Notes: generated by a model not told the origin, from the letters alone. 64,000 nt of DNA from Kitasatospora humi (GCF_020907985.1 NZ_JAJJPA010000026.1:26828-90827), one strand, 5' to 3'. Numbered from the stretch's first letter, positions 1-8,847 are shown. Made by a program: numbers and translations.

Positions 1-282
1 CAGTGGACCGGGCCGTGCACTGTCCCGCACGCCTTCCAGCTCGCCCTGCGGGTCCTGCGGGACACCCCGTGCGAGGACCGGGACGCCGTCCGGGACCGCG
101 CGCTGCGCCTGCTGGCCGACCGGTGCAACGGCGCGCCGGTCCAGGTCCCGAACTGGTGGACCGGCGGCGCGTACAGCTACCTGCTCTCCACGGTCGCCAA
201 CTGGGACGCGGCCACGGGCCGGACGGCCGCCGGAGCCGTCGAGTTCCTGCGCGCGGCGGCCCGCGCGGCCGAGCTGGGCTGA
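1..282 (+). CDS. C-terminal end of an unknown protein, cut by the window edge
   Basis: The first frame is open from base 1 to a TGA at 280-282 and gives the last 93 residues of a protein whose start lies outside the window. Third codon positions are almost all G or C, which supports coding. The peptide is soluble and Arg/Ala-rich, with a Trp-Trp pair near residue 49, and no family was recognised. The next gene starts 87 bases further on, so the two may be cotranscribed. Confidence 0.6.
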   Translation, partial: QWTGPCTVPHAFQLALRVLRDTPCEDRDAVRDRALRLLADRCNGAPVQVPNWWTGGAYSYLLSTVANWDAATGRTAAGAVEFLRAAARAAELG

Positions 283-369
283 CCGGCCCCGGCGACCGGG
301 GCGGCCGGACGGCCGGCCGCCCCGCCCTTTCACCCACCTGACGCGCACCTCACCGACGGAGCCCTCCCG

Positions 370-1209
370 ATGGACACCCTGCCCCTGTTCGACGCGCCGC
401 CGGCCAAGCCTCGCGCCTACCTGCTGACCTGCAACAACGCCGACCTTGCCCGGGACAACATCTTCACGTGGACCCTGCCCGCCTGGTGGGTGACCTTGAG
501 TGACGGCACCCGGTTCAATGTCTGCCCAGAGGCTGGGGTCTGCGGCCGGATGTGCTTCGCGTACGACTCGACCAGTTCCTACAAGCGCTTTCCCGGGGCG
601 AGAGCCGCCCACCTTCTCAATCTCGAGCTGACGCTGCACCACCTCTCCGACTGGGAGGGATGGATGGTCGCCGAGCTGCGCCGGCCACGCTATGCGGTCG
701 ATGCCCGCGCGAGAATCCACGACTCCGGGGACTTCTACTCGCTGCCGTACACCCGGGCGTGGTTCCGCATCATGAAGTCCGCACCCCACGTGCGCTTCTA
801 CGCCTACACCAAGGCGGTCACCACGCTGCGAACGGTCATCGCGGAGATGGGCGCGCCGGCGAACTTCGACCACCGGTTCAGCTTGGGCGGCACGGAGGAC
901 GACCTGATCGACATCGAGAAGGATCGCAACGCCGACGTCTTCCCCGACGCAGCCTCGCTGGCGGCGGCCGGCTACGTCGACCAGGGCGCCTCCGACCTGA
1001 TCGCGGCCGGGCCGGACATCAAGGTCGGGATGCTTGCCAACCGCCTGAGCCGGACACGCAAGCGGCAGGGCAAGCAGTCGTTCAGCCAGCACCAGAAGAC
1101 CCACGACGCCCGGCGGTCGGAACGCGAACGGCAGGCCGCCGTCCGCCGTGCGGCGCGGCGGACGGCAGCGGTGCCGGAAGGGCTTTCGCGCACTCCGAAT
1201 AGTGGCTAG
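370..1209 (+). CDS. GP88-like protein (phage/plasmid gene product 88 family)
   Basis: A 279-residue soluble protein. Its N-terminal half has the pattern I associate with the actinophage GP88 family: a cysteine cluster CPEAGVCGRMCFA at about residues 52-64, then an IHDSGDF motif near 116 and an FYAYTK motif near 142. The clustered cysteines could bind metal or an Fe-S cluster, but this is inference and the family's function is not settled. The C-terminus is a basic Arg-rich tail. A GGAG sits about 10 bases before the ATG. The TAG stop lies inside the first copy of the repeated promoter, so the next unit's control region overlaps the end of this gene. Confidence 0.7.
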   Translation: MDTLPLFDAPPAKPRAYLLTCNNADLARDNIFTWTLPAWWVTLSDGTRFNVCPEAGVCGRMCFAYDSTSSYKRFPGARAAHLLNLELTLHHLSDWEGWMVAELRRPRYAVDARARIHDSGDFYSLPYTRAWFRIMKSAPHVRFYAYTKAVTTLRTVIAEMGAPANFDHRFSLGGTEDDLIDIEKDRNADVFPDAASLAAAGYVDQGASDLIAAGPDIKVGMLANRLSRTRKRQGKQSFSQHQKTHDARRSERERQAAVRRAARRTAAVPEGLSRTPNSG

Positions 1210-1291
1210 TTATGCTATAGTTGTTCATGTCGCAAGGTGATTGCCCTTCCTCGCGATCCGCTGCGGCGGCTGTCCCAGGGGCAGCCGCCGC
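1200..1291 (+). promoter_or_regulatory. Repeated promoter, copy 1, with 10-bp leader hairpin
   Basis: TAGTGGCTA at 1200-1208 and, 13 bases from its first base, TGC-TATAGT (1213-1221), an extended -10, followed by TGTTCATGTCG. A perfect 10-bp hairpin follows (arms 1263-1272 and 1282-1291). This copy lacks the TCAACCCG box found in copies 2-7. It overlaps the stop codon of the upstream gene. Confidence 0.75.
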
Positions 1292-1321
1292 CCCGTCCCC
1301 TTCCAGCTTCGAGGAGCCTCC

Positions 1322-2220
1322 GTGTCCGTCTCGCCCCACGCCTCTCTGGTCGCCGCCGTGGCCGCCGTCCTGACGCCCGCTCACCCGCGGAGCGCGGGGA
1401 CGTTCGACGACGCACCGTGGTTCCCACCGCCGACGAGCGGGCCGTACAGCTCACTTACCTCGTCTGCCCGGCGCACCGCGCCGACACCGGCAACATCCGC
1501 CGCCAGAAGGAGGCCCTCCAGGACTGCGCCGATCGGCTCGCCGCCGCCGGGCACCCGGTGACCCGGGTGAGCATCCAGACGGGGTACAGGTTCCGCGAGG
1601 CCCTGATCGTGTTCCCCGCACCGGCGCCGGAGCCGGAACCGGTCGACCCGGCGGTGTGCCGGTGCGGCGGTCGGTGGTGCCCCCGGGCCCAGGAACGCGA
1701 GCTCGCGGTGACGGACCTGAACCGCAGCGTCGCCCAAGCGACGAGCGCCCTGCTGGCCGCCCTGGAGCAGAGCGCGAAGGAACCGGTGCTCCACGCGATC
1801 GGCGACCCGTGGAGCAGCGCGATCGTGCTCGACAACGCCCGCTCAGCCCTGCTGGAGCCGCCGCCCGTCGACACCGCCGCCGTGCTGGCCGACCCGGAGT
1901 GCGAGGACTGCACGGCCCAGGACTGCATCCGCAGCGGCACCCGGGCGCGGATCGCGCTCGACCAGGCCGCGCTGTTCACCTCCGTGCACACCGTCAGCTA
2001 CCGGGCCGTCCGGATCACGCTGGACCGGGCGCACCTGCAGCTGACCCCGGGGGACCGCTGGCGCCAAACCGCAGTGGAGGCCGCCGAGCGCATCGGAGCG
2101 ACCCTGGCGACCGCCCGCGCCGCGCTGCACCTGCCGACCGTTCCCGACCGTCGGCGCTGGCGCGGGGAGCGCGTCAGCCTGCTCAACCTGCGCTATCACC
2201 GCCCCCCGCGCCCCCGCTGA
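1322..2220 (+). CDS. Unknown cysteine-containing protein, apparent frame break near 1405-1425
   Basis: GAGGAG at 1311-1316 fits a GTG start at 1322, whose frame looks coding until about 1420. After that the coding frame is the one ending at 2220 (for example, residues reading VPTADERAVQLTYLVCPAHR). Joining them needs one single-base frame change. The alternative is an intact shorter protein from GTG 1417 (267 residues) with a weak ribosome site. The C-terminal part has cysteine groups CRCGGRWC and CEDCTAQDC that could bind zinc, then a helical end. It is the first gene of the unit driven by promoter copy 1. No family was recognised. Confidence 0.55.
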
Positions 2221-2253
2221 GCCGCCCCGGCTCCGCGCCCACCGGGAGAGGGA

Positions 2254-2514
2254 ATGCCCATGCCTGACCGCCTTCCCGCCTGCACTCACCACGGCCCGAT
2301 GCGCCTGCGGCCGTCCGGTGGCACCCGGGAGCAGCAGTACTGCGGCGTCTGGTACGACTGCCGCGCCAACCACTGCCGCCGCAGCGTCCTCATCGCCTCC
2401 CCCGCGCTGCTGGCCGACCTGGCCCAGCAGGCCGCCGCCGCGCGGCCGGCGCACCACCCGCCGCGCGAACAATCCAGCTCGTTCACCTCAGCCTTCGGAG
2501 GAACCCGATCATGA
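2254..2514 (+). CDS. Small zinc-ribbon-like protein
   Basis: An 86-residue protein with the start at 2254 or, with better ribosome-site spacing, ATG 2260. GGGAGAGGGA lies just upstream. The first half holds Cys-His-His and Cys..Cys..Cys residues spaced like a small treble-clef or zinc ribbon, and the C-terminus is polar. Its TGA overlaps the next ATG (ATGA at 2511-2514), so it is translationally coupled to the following gene. Role unknown. Confidence 0.65.
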   Translation: MPMPDRLPACTHHGPMRLRPSGGTREQQYCGVWYDCRANHCRRSVLIASPALLADLAQQAAAARPAHHPPREQSSSFTSAFGGTRS

Positions 2515-3215
2515 CCAGCCTTGCCGACGCGATCGCCAGCTCGCAGGCCATCGCCGATCAGCTTGCCGACCACGGGATCCCCGCCGACGTGGCGGGCGAT
2601 CCCCTACACCTCGGCATCACCGAGGTCCCACTGACCATCGGCAACTCGCCGCACAGCCTGTTCCTGCTGCTTGTCGACGGCAAGCTGGAGTGGGAGTTGG
2701 TCAGCGATGCCGACGACGAGACCAACGGCGTCACTGTCGAAGAGGGCAGCATGCTGTGCGCCGGCACGGGGCTGGCCATCGCCTTCGTCCGGCGATGGAT
2801 CTTCGCCGCCGGAGCCAGGCCCGGCCACCCCGACTCCGAGGGCGGGCCCCTGTTCTCCGGCCACGTCCCGCAGCAGCCTGACGCCGGCTCGGAGTTCACC
2901 TGTGCCGTCTCCCCCGGGTCGGGTGAGGCCGGGGCGTCGGCGGCCGAGTGGGACGTCCGGTGCGCCCGGGCGCACTTCTGGGGCGTGTTCTGCGAGACGA
3001 GGCAGTACCGCAGCCCGGTCGGCGCCTACGCCGTGTCCGTGACCTTGCGCCCGATGGACGGGCCTGACGGTGGGCCGGCCTGGAGCGCCGAGGGCGCTGT
3101 GGTCCGGTACTGCGACGGATCCTCGGCGACGGTCGACGTCGACCCCGATTCGGTGACCGCGCTGTTCCGGCTCAAGCAGTACGGGGCCGGGGAGGTGATC
3201 ACCGTCTCGCTGTAG
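2511..3215 (+). CDS. Hypothetical protein, acidic, 234 residues
   Basis: The ATG overlaps the upstream stop and the unit shares promoter copy 1. The protein is soluble with many Asp and Glu and no signal peptide or membrane segment. Residues about 95-130 form a low-complexity linker between two apparent domains. The second domain (about 140-234) alternates strands and ends in a VITVSL strand. No known family was recognised. Confidence 0.65.
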   Translation: MTSLADAIASSQAIADQLADHGIPADVAGDPLHLGITEVPLTIGNSPHSLFLLLVDGKLEWELVSDADDETNGVTVEEGSMLCAGTGLAIAFVRRWIFAAGARPGHPDSEGGPLFSGHVPQQPDAGSEFTCAVSPGSGEAGASAAEWDVRCARAHFWGVFCETRQYRSPVGAYAVSVTLRPMDGPDGGPAWSAEGAVVRYCDGSSATVDVDPDSVTALFRLKQYGAGEVITVSL

Positions 3216-3246
3216 CCGCAGGTCAGAAGTCCCGCACGCTTGGAAA

Positions 3247-3311
3247 TAGTGGCTAGGACTGCTACTATTGTTCATGTCGGAACGGGTGGCACCCGGCTCC
3301 GGCTCAACCCG
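3247..3311 (+). promoter_or_regulatory. Repeated promoter, copy 2, with leader hairpin and TCAACCCG
   Basis: TAGTGGCTA at 3247-3255, extended -10 TGC-TACTAT at 3260-3268, then TGTTCATGTCGG. The leader folds as CGGGT/ACCCG (3283-3287 with 3291-3295, loop GGC), with an outer CGGA/TCCG stem (3278-3281 with 3298-3301). TCAACCCG follows at 3304-3311, and a GGAGG sits just before the next start codon. Confidence 0.8.
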
Positions 3312-3331
3312 ACTCATCCGGAGGTACCGCA

Positions 3332-3715
3332 ATGTCCGAGCAGCACGCCGAGATCACCCGCCCGCCGGAGATCCGCCGCGAGGAGCGCGGCCACGACTTC
3401 TACCCGGCCGCCGAGATCCTCGCCGCCATCCCGGCCCTGTATGCGACCGAGCACATCCCGGTCGGCGAGAAGACCGTCCACCTGCACTACTTCTGCGCAT
3501 GGGGCGACTGGTACGTCACCGAGTTCAACCCGCTCGACGGCGAGGCGTTCGGATGGGCCATGGTCGGCCACCATGACCCGGCCATGGGGGAGTGGGGCTA
3601 CATCGACCTGCCCGCGCTGGAGTCCCACCGCAGCGAACGCGGCCTGCCGCACCTGGTGGAGCGGGACCTCGACTTCGACCCGGCGCCCGCCGGCGAGTGC
3701 CTGCCCCGACGCTAA
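3332..3715 (+). CDS. DUF2958-like protein
   Basis: A 127-residue protein with CATCCGGAGG upstream of ATG 3332. It has the order of motifs I know from DUF2958: an IPALYATE segment near 31-38, a KTVHLHYF strand with W-x2-WY near 55, a FGWAM segment, a GYIDLPAL strand, and a closing LVERDLDF motif near 107-115. DUF2958 proteins are common on plasmids and phages and their activity is not known. It is the first gene of the copy-2 unit, upstream of the PP-loop gene. Confidence 0.75.
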   Translation: MSEQHAEITRPPEIRREERGHDFYPAAEILAAIPALYATEHIPVGEKTVHLHYFCAWGDWYVTEFNPLDGEAFGWAMVGHHDPAMGEWGYIDLPALESHRSERGLPHLVERDLDFDPAPAGECLPRR

Positions 3716-3732
3716 CGACGCGCCACCCGATG

Positions 3733-3758
3733 CCGGAGCCCGCCGCGGTGGGCTCCGG
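3733..3758 (+). terminator. Intercistronic hairpin
   Basis: Perfect 9-bp stem CCGGAGCCC/GGGCTCCGG (3733-3741 with 3750-3758), 18 bases after the DUF2958-like gene and without a T run. It may be an attenuator or mRNA stabiliser rather than a full terminator, because the next gene has no promoter of its own that I can see. Confidence 0.45.
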
Positions 3759-3872
3759 CCCGGCACCGCCGACCCAGACCCACCGCCGCCGTGCCGGCGG
3801 CGACGCTCCGACCGCCCACCCCAGATCCACCCCGACCGCGCTGAGCGGTCGGCTTCCGAGGAGAACTCTGCC

Positions 3873-5279
3873 GTGAGCTGCGGACAACTGGCCCTGCTGG
3901 GCGCCCCCGCACCGTCCCTCCCTGCCCTCCGGGCCGAGCCCTGCGATTGCTCAACTACTGTTCTTTGCTGGGGACTTGGCGCAGACTCGACCGCGATCCT
4001 GGCCCGCATCCTGGCCAATCCGCCGCGCTACGGGCTGCGCGGCGACCTGTCCGACCTGATCGTGGTGACCGCGGTCGTCGGCGAGGAGTGGCCGGACACC
4101 TACGACCTGGCCGAGGAGCACATCCTGCCGCTGCTGCGGCGGTACGGCGTGCGCTACGTCCAGGTGGGCCGAGCCGGGCCGTCGATGGCCAAACACGGCA
4201 TCGTGGTGCTGGGCGACAGCCGTTCGCCCGAGCGGATCGTGCGCCGGGCCCCATGGAACCTCGGGGACGACCTCGCGGTCTCCGGGACGCTGCCGATGTA
4301 CGCGGCCGGCAAGCGCCTGTGCAGCATCCGCTTCAAGGGCGAGGTACTTGACCGGTGGTTCGAGGAGAACGTCCAGGGCAGCCGATTCTGCCACTGGATC
4401 GGCTTCGATGCCCTTGAAGTCGGCCGGGCGCTAAGGGACTTGACCTACGCTAACCCGAGGCGCCACGCCCGATACCCGCTGATCGAGTGGGGTTGGGATA
4501 GGCCCGCCCTGCTGGGCTACCTGGAGAAGCGGTTCGGGGTGGTGTGGCCCAAGTCCTACTGCACGATGTGCCCGTTCCCCGTCTCGGCCGGGTCGATCGA
4601 CGACCACCTGGCCCGGGCCCGGCGCTTCCCGGAGGCGATCGTCAAAGCCGCCGTACTGGAGTACGTGGCCGAGGCGCTGAACCCGCGGTGCACCCTGTAC
4701 GCCGACTCCTCGCTGCGCCGCGAGCTCAACCGCTCGAAGAACGTCGCCGCCCTGGAAGCTCTCGACGCCGAACTGCGCCAGCTTCCGTGGACCGTCTACG
4801 AGGTCCGCCGGATCATCACGCCCGGCCGGACCAAGCGGTGCAAGGCGGCCCACGGCGACCAGTGCGCCCAGCCCGGCCCAGACTGCGTCCGCAAGGGAAC
4901 CGCCTGGCGCTCCGTGCGCAGCCTCCCGGCGATGACTCGGGAGGAGGCCATGGGAGTTCTCGCGCAGAGCGCAGAGCTGAGCGGTGAGTGCGTGGAGACC
5001 GGGTTCAACGGGATCAGCAGGGTCGTGACGCGGCGGCGGGGGCTGGTCTACCCGATGGTGGAGGAGCTGTACGTCGCAGCCCCAGCCATCGTGCCGGACA
5101 AGGCCCGGCCCGGTTTCCAGCGCCTGTGGGAGACGACCACCGGAGCGGGCATGCGCGACCTGGCGCTCGAACTGGCGGCGGTACCGGGCCGTGCCGAGGA
5201 GACCGGCGCGGCGCCCGCGCCGGCGGTCGGCCGGGAGACGCAAGGCGAGCTCGCGCTCTGGACTGCGCCATCCGCGTGA
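3873..5279 (+). CDS. PP-loop ATPase related to PAPS reductase/DndC-like proteins
   Basis: A 468-residue protein starting at GTG 3873 behind CGAGGAG. Near residues 31-40 it has WGLGADSTA, the position and form of the SGGxDS PP-loop of adenine-nucleotide alpha-hydrolase enzymes (PAPS reductase, DndC, TtcA and relatives), although the first residues differ from canonical SGG. A cysteine pair YCTMCPF near 225 and a later group KCKAAHGDQC suggest a bound metal or Fe-S centre. Proteins of this type occur in phages and plasmids, but the substrate here is unknown. It probably shares the copy-2 promoter with the DUF2958-like gene. Confidence 0.7.
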   Translation: MSCGQLALLGAPAPSLPALRAEPCDCSTTVLCWGLGADSTAILARILANPPRYGLRGDLSDLIVVTAVVGEEWPDTYDLAEEHILPLLRRYGVRYVQVGRAGPSMAKHGIVVLGDSRSPERIVRRAPWNLGDDLAVSGTLPMYAAGKRLCSIRFKGEVLDRWFEENVQGSRFCHWIGFDALEVGRALRDLTYANPRRHARYPLIEWGWDRPALLGYLEKRFGVVWPKSYCTMCPFPVSAGSIDDHLARARRFPEAIVKAAVLEYVAEALNPRCTLYADSSLRRELNRSKNVAALEALDAELRQLPWTVYEVRRIITPGRTKRCKAAHGDQCAQPGPDCVRKGTAWRSVRSLPAMTREEAMGVLAQSAELSGECVETGFNGISRVVTRRRGLVYPMVEELYVAAPAIVPDKARPGFQRLWETTTGAGMRDLALELAAVPGRAEETGAAPAPAVGRETQGELALWTAPSA

Positions 5280-5302
5280 ACGGGTGCCGACACGACTTGA
5301 CC

Positions 5303-5368
5303 TAGTGATTGATTCTGCTATGATTGTTCATGTCGGAGCGGGGTGGCACCCGCCCCCGTCTCAACCCG
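5303..5368 (+). promoter_or_regulatory. Repeated promoter, copy 3, with leader hairpin and TCAACCCG
   Basis: TAGTGATTGA from 5303, extended -10 TGC-TATGAT at 5316-5324, then TGTTCATGTCGG. The leader stem is GCGGG/CCCGC (5338-5342 with 5349-5353), and TCAACCCG lies at 5361-5368, 16 bases before the ATG of the downstream gene. Confidence 0.8.
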
Positions 5369-5384
5369 CACCCCGAGGAGAGTC

Positions 5385-5717
5385 ATGACCCCGCAACCCG
5401 AGGCGTACTACGGACTGGTCGTCCTGGGAAACTTTGCCATCACCGGAGGCCCTTCCCATATCAAGCGACGCCCCGACTGGATGCGGTTCGTCATCACGCA
5501 CCTGCCGACGCAGTACATCGTGCAGAACCAGTCGCGGACCCCGGCCCCGCTCGCCGAGGTGCTGACGGAAGCCCTGAAGACCATGGCAGCGAGGGACCCG
5601 CGCACCGACCGGAGCCGGTACCCCGCCGACACCCTTGAGCGCTACCCCAAGATGATCGCCCAGGCGGTGGCCGTCTACGAGGACGCCGTCGCCGCGATCG
5701 ACAGCCTGACTCCCTGA
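5385..5717 (+). CDS. Small hypothetical protein, 110 residues
   Basis: ATG 5385 follows CCGAGGAG. The protein starts with a YYGLVVLGNFAITG strand region, then has a PTQYIVQNQSRTP segment and a helical C-terminus ending EDAVAAIDSLTP. There are no cysteines, membrane segment or signal peptide. It is the only gene between promoter copies 3 and 4 and so is probably monocistronic. No family recognised. Confidence 0.7.
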   Translation: MTPQPEAYYGLVVLGNFAITGGPSHIKRRPDWMRFVITHLPTQYIVQNQSRTPAPLAEVLTEALKTMAARDPRTDRSRYPADTLERYPKMIAQAVAVYEDAVAAIDSLTP

Positions 5718-5752
5718 GTTCGGCCACGCCGAAGGTGCAGGCTCGCCCTCGA

Positions 5753-5817
5753 TAGTGACTGGCTCTGCACTTGTTGTTCATGTCGTCCGGATCGGCGGTC
5801 CGGACCGGCTCAACCCG
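5753..5817 (+). promoter_or_regulatory. Repeated promoter, copy 4, with leader hairpin and TCAACCCG
   Basis: TAGTGACTGG from 5753 and TGC-ACTTGT at 5766-5774, the weakest -10 of the set, then TGTTCATGTCG. The leader stem is TCCGGA/TCCGGA (5786-5791 with 5799-5804). TCAACCCG is at 5810-5817, followed by GAAGGAG before the ATG. Confidence 0.75.
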
Positions 5818-5835
5818 TACCCGAAGGAGCGACCC

Positions 5836-5964
5836 ATGCCCGAGCAGGACGACTTCAACGACCGCGCCATCCCCACGGTGCCCGGCCCCCGCCGGAGCAC
5901 CGAGAACACCGACGCCAAGGGCCGCGCGCCCCGCCAGACCCGCGGCAGCGAGAACAAGGACTGA
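5836..5964 (+). CDS. Very small polar protein, 42 residues
   Basis: ATG 5836 with GAAGGAG eight bases upstream. The product is short, highly charged and probably disordered, ending in QTRGSENKD. Its own promoter and leader in front and a strong terminator eight bases behind argue that it is a real transcription unit, not a chance frame. Function unknown. Confidence 0.6.
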   Translation: MPEQDDFNDRAIPTVPGPRRSTENTDAKGRAPRQTRGSENKD

Positions 5965-5971
5965 CCCCGGA

Positions 5972-5997
5972 GGCGGGCGGTCCCCGGACCGCCCGCC
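5972..5997 (+). terminator. Strong hairpin after the 42-residue gene
   Basis: Perfect 12-bp stem (5972-5983 with 5986-5997) and a 2-base loop, eight bases after the stop. There is no clear T run, as is common for actinomycete terminators. The 200 bases that follow, up to 6196, contain no convincing gene or promoter copy. Confidence 0.65.
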
Positions 5998-6196
5998 TAC
6001 CCCACCGCAGACCGTGCACCGACGACAGCCGGACCGAACTCCCGCGCGCTGCGCTTCGCCGCCCGGCAGATCGCCGGCCGCGTCCAGGCCGCCGGTTGGC
6101 CGGCCGACAAGCCCACCCTCGCCCCACCACCTGCTTACCGGGGCCGGCCCGGTAGTGGGCCGACCCCGTCCCGACTGCAGAAAGCAGGAAGAACTC

Positions 6197-6817
6197 ATGC
6201 TCGACACCACCACGATCACCGACATCGCGCGCAGCGCCGTGGACCTGCGGCACCGGCCCGGGTACGCCGTGTTCACCAGCGGCCGGGTCGAGGCCGGCCC
6301 CGGCGAGGACGGGCGCTGGGTTCTGCGGACCGACTGCGGCCCTGCGGCCAGTGCAGTCCGGAGAGCCCTGCGCGATCGCAGCTATGCCACTGAACGCGAC
6401 GAGGACGGCGCCGGCTCCACCATCACGGTGTGGCCGGTGCGTCGCGCCCCCTTCTCCCCGTTGCCGCCGCTGTCCCTGCGCGAGGAGGTGAGCGTCCACC
6501 GAGGGGTGGAGCTGGGCAGCGGGACGTGGGTGCTCGAGGGGCCGCTCGGCCGTGTAGAGCAGCAGTACGGCAGCGGCGGCCACAACGACATGGCGGTGCA
6601 CGCCGTTTACCCGTTCGCCGGGGCGGGCTGGAACTCCCGGTGCGTGGTGCACCCGGCTGGCTGCTGGTGGCGGTGGGAGTGGCCGCTGCAGGTACGCGCC
6701 CGCCGGTTCATCGTGGCGGGGCCGTCGGTACTGGACCGGCCGGTGGCAACCGCGCGGCTGGCCGTGCGCCTGCGGATCCTCTATCGGATGCACGTCCACG
6801 GTACGGCTCAACGCTGA
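6197..6817 (+). CDS. Hypothetical protein, 206 residues
   Basis: ATG 6197 follows a CAGGAAG ribosome site. The protein is soluble, with a central proline-containing turn at about residues 80-95 and a Trp-rich CWWRWEW segment near 155-161 flanked by two cysteines. No promoter copy lies directly before it, so it either reads through from copy 4 or has its own promoter within 5998-6190. No family recognised. Confidence 0.6.
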   Translation: MLDTTTITDIARSAVDLRHRPGYAVFTSGRVEAGPGEDGRWVLRTDCGPAASAVRRALRDRSYATERDEDGAGSTITVWPVRRAPFSPLPPLSLREEVSVHRGVELGSGTWVLEGPLGRVEQQYGSGGHNDMAVHAVYPFAGAGWNSRCVVHPAGCWWRWEWPLQVRARRFIVAGPSVLDRPVATARLAVRLRILYRMHVHGTAQR

Positions 6818-6939
6818 CCGCGAACCGGCCGGGCCCTCGCCCGCCCCGCGCTGCTGCGATCGGCAGGGCCATGGCGGTGGGGCATTCGGCCGGCAGGGAG
6901 GCGGGCGAGTTCTCTGAGCTGCGCCGAGGGGCTTTCCCT

Positions 6940-7004
6940 TAGTGGTTACCTATGCTATTGTTGTTCATGTCGGACTGGGGTGGCACTCCTTCCGACTCAA
7001 CCCG
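6940..7004 (+). promoter_or_regulatory. Repeated promoter, copy 5, with two-part leader hairpin and TCAACCCG
   Basis: TAGTGGTTAC from 6940, extended -10 TGC-TATTGT at 6953-6961, then TGTTCATGTCGG. The leader pairs GTCGG with CCGAC (6969-6973 with 6992-6996), and inside it GGGGT with ACTCC (6977-6981 with 6985-6989, loop GGC, one G-U pair). TCAACCCG follows immediately at 6997-7004. Confidence 0.85.
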
Positions 7005-7033
7005 AACACCCCTGCTGAGAAGGGCACACCGTC

Positions 7034-8836
7034 ATGACCGCAACCGCTACGCCCACCCCCCCGAAGGGCCTGCGCACCCGCTCCATGGAGCTGCTGCAGG
7101 TCGACCCGCGCACGCTCGTGCTGGACCCCCACAACGTGCGCGACGCGGACGTGGAAGTCGACCAGGCGATGCTGGACTCCGTGATGCTGGGCGGCGTCGA
7201 CACCCCTGTGGTCATCCGGCCGCTGACCAAGGAGCAGGCCGAGGACCTGGCGGAGCCGGGCAAGCCGCTGCCGGAGTACGGCGTCCTGATGGGCCAGCGC
7301 CGCTGGCAGGCCGCGCTCGCGGCCGTCGAGCGGGCCGAGGAGGACCACGAGGAGGCGTTCGCCCTCCCGGCGATCCTGCGCCACGACCTCAAGGGCGCGA
7401 CCGCCGAGGCGCTGACCAAGTCCCTGGTGGAGAACCTGCATCGCAAGGACATGTCCACCGAGAACATCGCCCGGAAGGTCACCCAGCTCGCGGCCATCCG
7501 CATGAACCCCACCCAGCGGGCCAGGACCGCGAAGGCGCTCGGCCTGACCCCCGCGCAGGTCAAGGCCGCCAAGAAGGCGACCGCGATGGACCCCGCCGCC
7601 TTCCGGCAGGCGTCGGAGAACGACTTCGACTTCGTCCAGATGGCCGACTACGACACGGTCAAGGAGGTCTCCCACGCTCTCAACGACCTCGTGCGCGCCA
7701 TGGACCGCGACCTCAAGGCGGGGGGCGGGGACGGCCACTGGCAGCACACCATGGCGCAGCTGCGGCAGACCCGGGACAAGAAGGCGGCGCAGCGAAAGGA
7801 GATCGAGGCGCTGACGGCGGCCGGGGTGCCCCGGATTGAGCGGGTGTACGACTGGACGGGCAAGCCCCAGCGCCCGCTGTCCCACCTGGTCAACGGCCTG
7901 GGCAAGGCGATCAAGCCCGAGCGGCACGTGGAGGACTGCCCCGGCCGCGCCTACTGCGTCGACTACGACGGCGAGCCGGTCCACCTGTGCGCGGACTGGA
8001 AGAAGCACCACCAACTCAGCCCGGAGGCCCGCGCGAGCATGGGCAAGGCCGCCACCAGCGAGGAGGAGCGGGAGAAGCTGCGCCGCGCCAAGGCGGGCAA
8101 CGCGGCGTTCAAGGCAGCCACCGAGGTCCGCCGCGCGGCCCAGAAGGCGGTGGTCAAGGCCGCGAAAGTCTCCGATGCGGAGTGGTCGCTGATCATGAGC
8201 GTCACCACCGAGATGCCGGACTGGTACGGGGCGTACGTCAAGAACCCGAACTGGGCGCTCATGGCGGACCTGTTCGACCTGCTCCCGAGCGGTACCGACC
8301 TCGCGCCGACCGGCTACCAGGAGAAGGAGGCCTTGCAGACGGACGCCGCCGCGCGGCTGAAGGAGTACGCCGGGCGGATCGGCAAGGAGCGACGGGGCAA
8401 GGTGCTCCTCGCCCAGATCTTCACGGCCTGGGAGGGGCGGCCCATGAAGGTCAACAGGGTCTGGGACGGTGTCCACGAGGCCCCGGCGAAGCTGCTGATG
8501 TTCATGCGGGACCACCTCGGCTACACCCCCGCCGATATCGAGACCGGCATGATCGACCGCTACCTCGACAGCCTCAACCCCCCGTCCAAGGACGCCGACC
8601 AGGCCCCGCAGACCCCCGAGGCGGTGGACGCCCCGGCGGAGGACGTGGCGAACGACGCCGAGGGCGACGGCGGGGAGGCCCCGGCGGAGGACGACGGCCA
8701 GGAGTCCGAGGAGCAGCGGGCCGAGGCTCCTGCTGCGGAGGGCGAGGACACGCCGGAGGACGGCCAGGCGAAGCAGGCCCCGGACCAGGAGCCGGTGGAG
8801 CAGGAGCAGCAGTTGGACCCGGTGCTCGCTGCGTAG
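7034..8836 (+). CDS. Large ParB-domain protein with acidic tail
   Basis: A 600-residue protein. Residues about 20-150 match the ParB/RepB/Spo0J N-terminal domain: a VDPRTLVLDPHNVR segment, a GQRR box at 87-90 equivalent to the GxRR motif, and LVENLHRKDMS near 131-141 equivalent to the ENLxR box. Residues about 150-200 look like a ParB helix-turn-helix. The middle is unlike partition ParB, and about 75 C-terminal residues are Glu/Asp/Ala-rich. Because a separate parAB operon lies near 60 kb, this is more likely a regulator, nuclease-type or phage-like ParB-domain protein than the partition protein. It is driven by promoter copy 5 and followed by a strong terminator. Confidence 0.7.
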   Translation: MTATATPTPPKGLRTRSMELLQVDPRTLVLDPHNVRDADVEVDQAMLDSVMLGGVDTPVVIRPLTKEQAEDLAEPGKPLPEYGVLMGQRRWQAALAAVERAEEDHEEAFALPAILRHDLKGATAEALTKSLVENLHRKDMSTENIARKVTQLAAIRMNPTQRARTAKALGLTPAQVKAAKKATAMDPAAFRQASENDFDFVQMADYDTVKEVSHALNDLVRAMDRDLKAGGGDGHWQHTMAQLRQTRDKKAAQRKEIEALTAAGVPRIERVYDWTGKPQRPLSHLVNGLGKAIKPERHVEDCPGRAYCVDYDGEPVHLCADWKKHHQLSPEARASMGKAATSEEEREKLRRAKAGNAAFKAATEVRRAAQKAVVKAAKVSDAEWSLIMSVTTEMPDWYGAYVKNPNWALMADLFDLLPSGTDLAPTGYQEKEALQTDAAARLKEYAGRIGKERRGKVLLAQIFTAWEGRPMKVNRVWDGVHEAPAKLLMFMRDHLGYTPADIETGMIDRYLDSLNPPSKDADQAPQTPEAVDAPAEDVANDAEGDGGEAPAEDDGQESEEQRAEAPAAEGEDTPEDGQAKQAPDQEPVEQEQQLDPVLAA

Positions 8837-8847
8837 GGCGGAGCCGG

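Noticed and set aside
3274..3311. ATG in TTCATGTCG of the repeated promoter as the start of a conserved leader peptide
   Set aside because: Copy 6 has AGG instead of ATG, the peptides are not conserved between copies, and the base changes keep RNA pairing instead. A leaderless short peptide cannot be fully excluded.
7034..8836. Partition ParB of this replicon
   Set aside because: No adjacent parA, an atypical central region, and a separate parB-parA operon near 60-62 kb with flanking palindromes.
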